Position numbers and translations under genes: made by a program. From Flavobacteriales bacterium (GTDB lineage Bacteria > Bacteroidota > Bacteroidia > Flavobacteriales_F > PHOS-HE28): a stretch of DNA of 64,000 nt. Location of the stretch: assembly GCA_016710015.1 (NCBI GenBank), contig JADJLR010000008.1, forward strand, positions 186,001-250,000. Reading direction: 5' to 3'. This document shows, piece after piece, positions 44,666 to 51,171 of the stretch (position 1 is its first letter; the number at the start of each line of letters is the position of its first letter). The notes beneath the pieces were generated by a model that had not been told where the DNA came from, did not search any database, and worked only from the letters and a program-made list of their open reading frames with translations.

Positions 44666-45450
44666 TCCATTCCATCCTCTCCGATAAAGGCACCCGCTTG
44701 TACCTGATACTCGGTGGATTCTTCGTCGCGAATGCCTTGATCGCGGAGATGATCGGTGTGAAGCTGTTCCAGTTGGAGACGTTGCTCGGTCTTCAGAAGG
44801 CCGACTTCACTTTGCTCGGCCAACAGCACCTCTCCTTCGTGCTCAGCGTTGGTGTGTTGCCTTGGCCGATCGTCTTCATCTTGACCGATGTGATCAACGA
44901 TTACTACGGCGTGCGCGGTGTCCGCTTCCTGACCTTGCTCACCACTGCGTTGATCGCCTTCGCGTTCGTGGTGATGTACCTCGCGATCCACATGCCGCCG
45001 GATCAGGGTTGGTGGATCACGAGCAGTGCCACCCAAGGCGTACCGAACATGCAATCCGCATTCACCTCCATCTTCGGACAGGGCATGAACATCATCGTCG
45101 GCTCGCTTACGGCCTTTCTGATCGGCCAGCTCGTGGATGCCTTCGTATTCCGCAGCATCAAACGTGCAACCGGTGACAAGCGGATCTGGTTGCGTGCAAC
45201 AGGCAGCACCTTGCTCAGCCAGCTCATCGACAGTGTGGTCGTCACCTACGTGGCCTTCTGGGTATTCAAAGGGATGAGCTTCCCGATGGCCACGGCTTTG
45301 GTGCTAACGGCATACAGCTACAAGCTCGTAGTGGCCATCCTCAGCACTCCGCTCATCTACCTTGTGCATGCCGGTGTGGAGCGCTACCTCGGCAAAGAGA
45401 AAGCCTTGGCCATGCGCGCCGCTGCGCTGCGAAGAGCGGACGAACAATGA
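44662..45450 (+). CDS. Queuosine precursor transporter, VUT/YhhQ family
   Basis: About 262 residues from MIHSILSDKGTRLYLIL; this start overlaps the antiporter stop by four bases and is preferred to an upstream in-frame Met at 44602 inside that gene. Six or so transmembrane helices are evident, with the family features PWPIVFILTDVINDYYGVRG and a conserved WWITSSATQGVPN-like loop. The family imports 7-cyano- or 7-aminomethyl-7-deazaguanine for queuosine modification of tRNA. A charged C-terminal tail (EKALAMRAAALRRADEQ) is unusual but not extraordinary. Last clear gene of the cytochrome/MOSC/antiporter operon. Confidence 0.93.
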   Translation: MIHSILSDKGTRLYLILGGFFVANALIAEMIGVKLFQLETLLGLQKADFTLLGQQHLSFVLSVGVLPWPIVFILTDVINDYYGVRGVRFLTLLTTALIAFAFVVMYLAIHMPPDQGWWITSSATQGVPNMQSAFTSIFGQGMNIIVGSLTAFLIGQLVDAFVFRSIKRATGDKRIWLRATGSTLLSQLIDSVVVTYVAFWVFKGMSFPMATALVLTAYSYKLVVAILSTPLIYLVHAGVERYLGKEKALAMRAAALRRADEQ

Positions 45451-45470
45451 ACACCGTTGTACGCGAATAG

Positions 45471-45650
45471 ATGGCGAAGAAGAAGCGCATCACCAAGAAG
45501 GACCTCGACGCGATCGAGCGTGCAGTGAAACGCGAAGCACAAAAGGCCGCCGGTGCCCTGGACGGCCGTTTTCGGGAGAAGGTGGTACCGAACAAGAAGA
45601 AGAAGGCCCAGCAGAAACGGGACAAGGACATTGATCCGGAAAACCAGTGA
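45471..45650 (+). CDS. Small basic protein (59 aa) of unknown function
   Basis: 59 residues starting MAKKKRITKKDLDAIERAVK and ending KRDKDIDPENQ, highly basic with a helical middle (DAIERAVKREAQKAAGAL). It begins 20 bases after the transporter stop and ends two bases before the RAYT gene region. A diverged copy of its 3' half (from GRFREKVVPNK onward) lies at 46484-46573, on the other side of the RAYT gene and its palindromes. This paralogy and the clean reading frame support a real gene. No function recognised; RNA or DNA binding is conceivable from the charge. Confidence 0.65.
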   Translation: MAKKKRITKKDLDAIERAVKREAQKAAGALDGRFREKVVPNKKKKAQQKRDKDIDPENQ

Positions 45651-45652
45651 TC

Positions 45653-46107
45653 ATGCCGAATACGTACACGAGCCTCAATTTCACATCATCTTTTCCACGC
45701 ACCAACGTGAACCTTGGCTGGGAAAGGAACTTCGCAATGAGTTATGGGCGTACATGGGCGGGACCATTCGCGCTTTGAAGGGAGTGGCCCTTGTGGTGAA
45801 TGGATGGGAGGACCATGTTCATCTGTTGGTCGGCCTTCGCCCGGATCACCGTATCAGCGACGTGGTTCGTGAGTTGAAGAAGGCATCGACCGTCCATGTC
45901 CAAGAACTAGATCGAAAGTCGGGATTCCGTTGGCAGGAGGGATACTACGCCTTCACTGTAAGCAGCGATGATATTCCACGTGTGCGATCGTATATCGCAG
46001 GCCAAGAGGAACATCATGCCCACGGCAAAACACCTTCATTCTTGGATGAACTGAAGATCTTCCTACAAGAGAACCAGGTGGACTTCGATCCAAAGTATTT
46101 GGAATGA
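45653..46107 (+). CDS. REP-associated tyrosine transposase (Y1/IS200-like), probable N-terminal frameshift
   Basis: About 150 residues of a Y1-type HUH single-strand transposase. Motifs: HIIFSTHQREPWLGKEL near the start, the HUH motif in NGWEDHVHLLVGLRP, KKASTVHVQEL, FRWQEGYYAFTVS, and the catalytic tyrosine in RVRSYIAGQEEHH. The family normally begins M(P/A)NTYT-L--HIVFS. Here ATG at 45653 gives MPNTYTSLN in one frame while HIIFSTHQ continues in another, so one base is missing near 45677-45679. No in-frame ATG, GTG or TTG offers a better start. It is followed within 25 bases by a cluster of palindromes it could recognise, fitting a RAYT-REP pair. Confidence 0.82.
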
Positions 46108-46130
46108 AGACCTGAACAAGTGATCTTCTG

Positions 46131-46455
46131 CGACCCCTCTGGGGTCGGATCCCGTGTGGACATTTGTTCCATGTTCTGTGACCCCGCTGGGGTCAAGACC
46201 CACAATCGCTTCACACGCTGCTCCAGGTATTCGGAGCTCCTTGTTCCGTGACCCGTAGGGGTCAAGGTCCACAGTCGCTTCACACGCTGCTCCATGTGAT
46301 CGAGTTCCATGTTCCGTGACCCGTAGGGGTCAAGATCCACAGTCGCCTCACACGCAGCTTCCTTGTGTTCGGAGTTGAACATGCATGGAGAGACCCCAGA
46401 GGGGTCACAGAACATAGATCGTTATCCCCGATGGAATTCGACCCCAGAGGGGTCG
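46131..46455. repeat. Cluster of six GACCCC/GGGGTC palindromes with ~69-bp tandem units
   Basis: Palindromes lie at 46131-46147, 46179-46195, 46249-46264, 46317-46332, 46392-46408 and 46439-46455. The second to fourth also share a longer unit of about 69 bases that includes TCGCTTCACACGCTGCTCCA (46206-46225 and again near 46276 with one copy more diverged). The first four are in one orientation (flank TTCTGYG or TTCCGTG) and the last two reversed (flank CRCAGAAC). With the cluster at 40.7 kb this makes ten copies of one REP-like family in the window. No gene lies in this stretch. Confidence 0.9.
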
Positions 46456-46483
46456 CAGAACAACGCGAACGGGTGCACCTCCT

Positions 46484-46573
46484 GACGGTCGCTTCCGCGA
46501 GAAGGTGGTACCGAACAAGAAACACGCTGCAAAACGAAAACGCGATCAAGAGATCGGTCCGGAGGACCTATGA
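46484..46573 (+). pseudogene. 3' fragment of the small basic protein gene
   Basis: Reads DGRFREKVVPNKKHAAKRKRDQ and onward to a TGA, in outline matching residues 31-59 of the small protein at 45471-45650 (GRFREKVVPNK identical, then a lysine/arginine-rich tail and a PE(N/D) end). GAGAAGGTGGTACCGAACAA is identical in both. No start codon or N-terminal half is present. The 160 bases that follow, up to the HAD gene, contain a TACCTTTG (46583-46590) that fits the -7 consensus but no other gene. Confidence 0.7.
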
Positions 46574-46737
46574 CCGGTGGCCTACCTTTGTGTAACACCG
46601 TTCCGAATGCGTAATGGTCCGATCTCGCCTTCGACCCAACGGCCCGAACGTCTTCTCCCACGCGCATTTGCCACTTCTAAGCCCAGTTCAATTTCGAGCT
46701 GACCTGAGCTACGAATTGGTGCAAGACCCAAACGCCC

Positions 46738-47160
46738 ATGAGCACTCCATTGAAGGACCTGTACGAGAACGGCAAGAAGGCCAGCCCCGGATTGCCGGAG
46801 GGCATGAAGAACTACTTGATCGACATCGATGGTACGATCTGCGAGGACATCCCGAACGAGGAACCCGAGCGTATGGCCGATGCCGCCATCTACCCCGATG
46901 CCATGGAGACCTGCAACCGCTGGTACGAGCAAGGACACATCATCACCTTCTTCACTTCGCGATTGGAAGCGCATCGAGAAGTGACCGAAGCGTGGCTGAA
47001 CAAGCACGGCTTCAAATTCCATGGCATCGTATTCGGCAAACCGCGTGGTGGCAACTACCATTGGATCGACAACCACGATGTACGCTCGACACGCTATGTC
47101 GGCAACTTCACCGACATGGTGGAGAAGGATGTGAAGATCCAGGTGTTCCCAAGCAAGTAA
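46738..47160 (+). CDS. Small HAD-superfamily phosphatase-like protein
   Basis: 140 residues. The HAD nucleophile motif is clear in NYLIDIDGTICED (Asp-x-Asp), with the second motif in HIITFFTSRLEAHR and a later FGKPRGGNYHWIDNHDV that provides the conserved Lys and acidic loop. The size and the phrases EEPERMA and EVTEAWLNKHGF match short HAD proteins in Bacteroidota that are often annotated as phosphoheptose-related. The substrate cannot be read from sequence. It converges with the diheme cytochrome gene with only two bases between the stop codons. Confidence 0.85.
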   Translation: MSTPLKDLYENGKKASPGLPEGMKNYLIDIDGTICEDIPNEEPERMADAAIYPDAMETCNRWYEQGHIITFFTSRLEAHREVTEAWLNKHGFKFHGIVFGKPRGGNYHWIDNHDVRSTRYVGNFTDMVEKDVKIQVFPSK

Positions 47161-47162
47161 TC

Positions 47163-48149
47163 CTACGATCCCGGCGGCGTCCACTTCTCGATCACGCCGG
47201 GTGCTGCCGGAATGGTGCGCAAGTAATCGTAGATCGCGCCTAGGTCTTGCTCGGTCATGTTGGCGTACATCATCCATGGCATCACGGTCTGCATGTCGCC
47301 GCGCTCCCAGTCGATCGCCGGAACCACATAACCGCTATCGGTGTATTGCTTGAATCGCTGGATGAATTCCTCCTTGCTCCAGCCACCGATCCCACCATCC
47401 TCGCTCGGTGTGATATTCGATGATCGCAGCACTGCACCATTCGGGAATGCGAAGGCGAAACCTCCAGCGAATGGTTCGCCGATCTTCTTACCCTTTTCAG
47501 CGCGCGTATGGCATTCGACGCATGCGGCCGCGTTGGCCAAGTACTCCCCATACGTTGGATCACCCCATTCTGGGCGTTGGGTGGGATGTGCCGGTTGGGG
47601 AACGGTGTGCATGATGACGTTCACCGGGAAATCGATCTCGCTCTCCGGATATTCGGCGGTTTCCACCGAAGGCAAGGAACGCAGGTATGCGATGATGCTA
47701 TACACATCCTCGGTCGCAAGTTTGTTGTAATTGAGGTAGGGCATCACCGGGAAGAACGGATGTCCATCCTTGCTCACGCCGCTGGTGATCGCTCGATAGA
47801 CCTCCCCATCACTCCACTTGGCCAACGCGAACGGTGTGATGTTCTTCGCGTAGAACTCACCCGGGAACTCCATGGTGCGATCGAATTTGTCCCCGCCCCC
47901 TCCGGCCGTGCCCGGCTTGGGTGGCCCGGCGTAGGCGTTCCAATCACGCGCACTGTGGCAATCCATGCACACGCACACGCTGTTCGCCAAATACTCCCCG
48001 CGTGTCACGCGTTCCGGGGTGATCTCCACCTTCAGATCGGTGGGGGCCTCGATATTGGGAAGGGCTTGTGTGACGTAGGTGATGGCTCCGCCGATCACGA
48101 CCAACACAAGCAGTACAAGAACGCCGAGTATCCTCAATAACTTTTTCAT
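47163..48149 (-). CDS. Diheme cytochrome c, membrane-anchored
   Basis: 328 residues. One N-terminal hydrophobic segment (LLRILGVLVLLVLVVIGGAITYV) anchors or exports it. Two cytochrome c domains carry CMDCH (residue ~61) and CVECH (~212), each followed by methionine candidates such as GHPFFPVMPYL and QTVMPWMMYANM. The order resembles the c-type subunits of alcohol/aldehyde dehydrogenases and related diheme carriers. It probably moves electrons in the periplasm between a dehydrogenase or ActABC and an oxidase. It is a single gene, divergent from fdhB, with 176 bases between start codons. Confidence 0.88.
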   Translation of the reverse strand: MKKLLRILGVLVLLVLVVIGGAITYVTQALPNIEAPTDLKVEITPERVTRGEYLANSVCVCMDCHSARDWNAYAGPPKPGTAGGGGDKFDRTMEFPGEFYAKNITPFALAKWSDGEVYRAITSGVSKDGHPFFPVMPYLNYNKLATEDVYSIIAYLRSLPSVETAEYPESEIDFPVNVIMHTVPQPAHPTQRPEWGDPTYGEYLANAAACVECHTRAEKGKKIGEPFAGGFAFAFPNGAVLRSSNITPSEDGGIGGWSKEEFIQRFKQYTDSGYVVPAIDWERGDMQTVMPWMMYANMTEQDLGAIYDYLRTIPAAPGVIEKWTPPGS

Positions 48150-48267
48150 GGTGGTGGATTTGGTGAACGAAATATAGGAGCCTTTCTCAATAGCACAAAC
48201 CCGAAGGGAGTTGCTCCACGCGATGCCGCTTCAATGTCATCCATCACATTGCCCAGCGCAATTCCAC

Positions 48268-48293
48268 GGTTGCATCGTTCTCTTCCTACCTTG
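48268..48293 (+). promoter_or_regulatory. Candidate promoter of the formate dehydrogenase beta gene
   Basis: A GGTTGC (-33-like, 48268) and a TACCTTG (-7-like, 48287-48293) are separated by about 17 bases. The -7 box lacks one T of TAnnTTTG. It would give a leader of about 25 bases before the chosen start at 48326. Confidence 0.35.
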
Positions 48294-48325
48294 TCACAGC
48301 TCCCGAAATGGGGTACCGTACACGC

Positions 48326-50011
48326 ATGTCCAAGAACATCACATCGCTCAGCGGCCGCGACGGCAAGGAACTCGACGATGCCCTGTGGGAGCGTCTGCAG
48401 CAAGCCGCGCAAGCCAACAACGGCTCACCCTCCACCGAAGCACTCACCGCTGTTGCGGATGAATTCCTCGTAGGTGAAGCCGTCACGTACGGCACCAGTT
48501 CCTTCTACGATTTCCTGAAGCGCGGCAACAAGGGCATCAAAGCCTATGTGTGCAATGGCAGCACCTGTTTGGTGGCCGGCACGCAGGACATAGTACACCA
48601 CGAACTCAGCAAGCATTTCAAGGCGGAAGAGATCGGGCACATGTGCTGCCTCGGACGCTGCCACGAGAACAGTGCGTTCAACATCGGTGGCCTCAATTAC
48701 AGCGGCGATGCGGTCGATCACATCGACGCGTTGGTGAATGGTGGCAAGGCCGAAGCGAACGGAAAGCACCACGTCGGCACCTCCATGGAGAAGCCGGTCC
48801 TGACCGCACCGATGCCATCGCTTGGCGACTTCTACGGCTTGTGGGAACGTGTGCTGAAGGCCGACCCGACCGACATCCTCAACGAGGTCAAGATCGCCAC
48901 GATACGTGGTCGTGGTGGAGCCGGATTCCCGATGGGTTTCAAGTTGCAAGCGTGCAAGGACGCCGAGGATGTGACCGGCAACGGCACACCGCGCAAGTAC
49001 ATCGTATGCAACGCCGACGAAGGCGATCCCGCTGCGTTCAGCGATCGTTACTTGTTGGAGCAACGTCCGCACCTGGTGTTGCTCGGGATGATGATCGCCG
49101 GCTACTGCGCTGGTGCCGATACAGGTGTGTTGTACATCCGTGCCGAGTACCCAGAAGCGGTGGAGATCGTGAAGCATGCGGTGAAGGACCTCGAGGCGAA
49201 GGGCTTGATCGGTAAAGACATCAAGGGCAGCGGATTCAACTACCGCTTCAAGGTGATCACGGCCGCGGGCGCATACGTCTGCGGTGAGGAGACCGCGTTG
49301 CTCAACAGCATCGAAGGCAAGCGTGGAGAAGTGCGCACACGTCCGCCCTACCCTGCGCAACAAGGCTTGTTCAACCGACCCACGCTGGTCAACAATGTGG
49401 AGACCTTGGCCTGTGTGCCATGGATCGTGGCGAACGGGGGTGAAGCATTCGCGAAACTCGGGACAGAGAAAAGCAACGGCACCAAATTGGTGAGCCTCGA
49501 TAGCGCCTTCAATCGCCCCGGCATGTACGAGGTGGAGTGCGGAACGCCACTGCGCAAAGTGATCGACGAACTCGGCCAAGGCTTCAAGAAGAAGGTGAAG
49601 GCGCTGCACATCGGCGGACCGCTTGGTGGCATCGTACCCATGAGCAAGATCGACGCGTTGAGCATCGATTTCGAAAGCTTCCAGCAGGAGGGTTTCCTCC
49701 TCGGCCACGCCAGTGTGCTCAGCATTCCGGAGGACTTCCCGATGGTGGAATACCTCGAGCACCTCTTCCAGTTCACCGCCGTGGAAAGTTGCGGCAAGTG
49801 CTTCCCCTGTCGCATCGGCAGCAAGCGCGGCGAGGAGTTACTGAACCGTGCGCGCATGAACGGCGACACCATCGACCGTGCGCTCTTCGACGACCTCTTG
49901 GAGACCTTGGAGATCGGCAGCCTCTGCGCCCTCGGTGGCGGATTGCCGCTCGGCATCAAGAACGCTTTGCAGTATTTCGATGCGGAGTTGAAGGGGTACT
50001 TCAAGGCGTAA
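48326..50011 (+). CDS. fdhB: NAD-dependent formate dehydrogenase beta subunit (NuoE-NuoF fusion)
   Basis: 561 residues from MSKNITSLSGRDGKELD. The N-terminal ~150 residues are a NuoE-like thioredoxin-fold [2Fe-2S] domain (CNGSTCLVAG, CCLGRCHENSAF). The rest is NuoF-like: the NADH/FMN loop IRGRGGAGFPMGFK, CNADEGDPAAFSDRYLLE, GAYVCGEETALLNSIEGK and the [4Fe-4S] motif ESCGKCFPCRIGSKRGEELL with a later Cys in SLCALGGGLP. It passes electrons from formate oxidation to NAD+. The alpha subunit is encoded 1.2 kb downstream, with two small genes between, so this is a dispersed formate dehydrogenase operon. Confidence 0.9.
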   Translation: MSKNITSLSGRDGKELDDALWERLQQAAQANNGSPSTEALTAVADEFLVGEAVTYGTSSFYDFLKRGNKGIKAYVCNGSTCLVAGTQDIVHHELSKHFKAEEIGHMCCLGRCHENSAFNIGGLNYSGDAVDHIDALVNGGKAEANGKHHVGTSMEKPVLTAPMPSLGDFYGLWERVLKADPTDILNEVKIATIRGRGGAGFPMGFKLQACKDAEDVTGNGTPRKYIVCNADEGDPAAFSDRYLLEQRPHLVLLGMMIAGYCAGADTGVLYIRAEYPEAVEIVKHAVKDLEAKGLIGKDIKGSGFNYRFKVITAAGAYVCGEETALLNSIEGKRGEVRTRPPYPAQQGLFNRPTLVNNVETLACVPWIVANGGEAFAKLGTEKSNGTKLVSLDSAFNRPGMYEVECGTPLRKVIDELGQGFKKKVKALHIGGPLGGIVPMSKIDALSIDFESFQQEGFLLGHASVLSIPEDFPMVEYLEHLFQFTAVESCGKCFPCRIGSKRGEELLNRARMNGDTIDRALFDDLLETLEIGSLCALGGGLPLGIKNALQYFDAELKGYFKA

Positions 50012-50035
50012 GCTTGGTACATTGAGATACTGGAG

Positions 50036-50416
50036 ATGAGTGTTTACTGTCCCTGTGGCCATCGCATTTCTGAGGTGTTAGCTCCGGATGGGAATCGTGC
50101 GGACTTCATCCGTGATCAGGACATAGATGCACTATCACCTCATTACGGCAAGCTCATCGATTCATTTGTTGATGCCTGTTTGAAGGGTAAAATGGATCGG
50201 CGCATTTGGCTCAACTCTCATTTCGGAAAGAAATATCCAGACGATATTCGAAATTCAGACATCATCTGGGACATTCGAAACAACACATGCTTTGAACACA
50301 CGGGAAAGATGTACCTGTGCGGCCAATGCGGAGGATTATTGGTCGAGTACAAATCTGAGCACTATAAGTACTTCACTTCGTCAGATGATGCCGAGCTCAG
50401 TTTCGTAGGTCAATGA
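50036..50416 (+). CDS. Small zinc-ribbon-like protein of unknown function
   Basis: 126 residues with paired cysteines near both ends: YCPCGHRISE at the start and YLCGQCGGLLVEY near residue 100, a likely zinc ribbon. The middle is helical and acidic (LIDSFVDACLKGK, NSHFGKKYPDDIRNSDIIWD). I do not recognise the family. Base composition is clearly more AT-rich than in the formate dehydrogenase genes on each side, suggesting later insertion. Its stop overlaps an ATG that may be the original start of the folate enzyme gene. The aromatic-rich, acidic small-protein style recalls immunity proteins, but that is only an impression. Confidence 0.65.
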   Translation: MSVYCPCGHRISEVLAPDGNRADFIRDQDIDALSPHYGKLIDSFVDACLKGKMDRRIWLNSHFGKKYPDDIRNSDIIWDIRNNTCFEHTGKMYLCGQCGGLLVEYKSEHYKYFTSSDDAELSFVGQ

Positions 50417-50467
50417 GCAGCCTTTCTATCCAAACTTTCCGCCAAAAAGAAAGCCCTCCGCCAACAG

Positions 50468-50980
50468 ATGCTCGCCCTGCGCGATGCGATGGACCCTACA
50501 ATGCACGCCACCCAAAGCGCTGCCATCCGCAACGAGCTACGCGCGCTGATCCGCGAACGAAAGGTGCGCGTGCTGCACAGCTTCCTGCCCATGAGTTCCG
50601 AGGTGGACCTCTATCCCTTGCTCGATGAACTCCTTGCGGAGGGCATCGCCATCTACGCCCCGAAGACCTTGAAGGGCCGCGTGTTGGAAAACTACCGTTA
50701 CCACGGACAGGAACATTTAGTGCCGGGTGTCTTCGGCACACGACATCCAGCGGGCGACGAACCCTATACCGGCTCGTACGATATGATCCTTGTTCCCGGC
50801 CTCGCCTTCACCGCAAAGGGAGATCGTCTCGGATACGGTGCGGGGTACTACGATACCTTCCTGAAGCAACATCCTTCTGCATATGCCGTGGCGGTCTGTT
50901 TCCCGTTGCAAGTCGTGGCCGCACTTCCGGTCGAGGCACACGACCATCCCGTAGAGCTCGTGGTGACCGGCGAGGACTGA
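50468..50980 (+). CDS. 5-formyltetrahydrofolate cyclo-ligase
   Basis: 170 residues from the ATG at 50468. The enzyme converts 5-formyl-THF to 5,10-methenyl-THF with ATP. Diagnostic sequences are LHSFLPMSSEVDLYPLLDELL, PGLAFTAKGDRLGYGAGYYD (the ATP/folate loop) and the C-terminal LPVEAHDHPVELVVT. The basic N-terminal helix normal for the family (here KKALRQQMLALRDAMDP) begins before this ATG. If the A5 run at 50444-50448 had four A, the ATG at 50413, which overlaps the preceding stop, would read directly into KKALRQQ. So the start is either truncated or displaced by a single-base insertion. Its place between formate dehydrogenase genes fits one-carbon metabolism. Confidence 0.88.
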   Translation: MLALRDAMDPTMHATQSAAIRNELRALIRERKVRVLHSFLPMSSEVDLYPLLDELLAEGIAIYAPKTLKGRVLENYRYHGQEHLVPGVFGTRHPAGDEPYTGSYDMILVPGLAFTAKGDRLGYGAGYYDTFLKQHPSAYAVAVCFPLQVVAALPVEAHDHPVELVVTGED

Positions 50981-50991
50981 GTGGTTCTTTC

Positions 50992-51087
50992 CGCAGATGG
51001 CACAGATGACACAGATAATGCGTGTCGGCACTTCTTTCGACCAAGCGCGCGTTGGCTGAGCTATCTGCGACATCTGCGTGATCTGTT
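50992..51087. repeat. Inverted pair of 9-bp-period CAGAT repeats
   Basis: Three 9-mers CGCAGATGG, CACAGATGA, CACAGATAA (50992-51018) are answered in inverse orientation by CTATCTGCG, ACATCTGCG, TGATCTGTT (51061-51087). The arms could pair with about 70 percent identity around a 42-base loop, just after the cyclo-ligase stop. CAGAT-type intergenic repeats of this kind are widespread in Bacteroidota. It may help end the upstream transcript. A TATCTTCG (51147-51154) just before fdhA is a weak -7 candidate. Confidence 0.7.
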
Positions 51088-51171
51088 GACCAAACCCCTT
51101 CCTGATCCTACACGCCCTATCGTATTCGGCGGCCTTCGCCGTTCGCTATCTTCGTACATCATCATTCGCCC

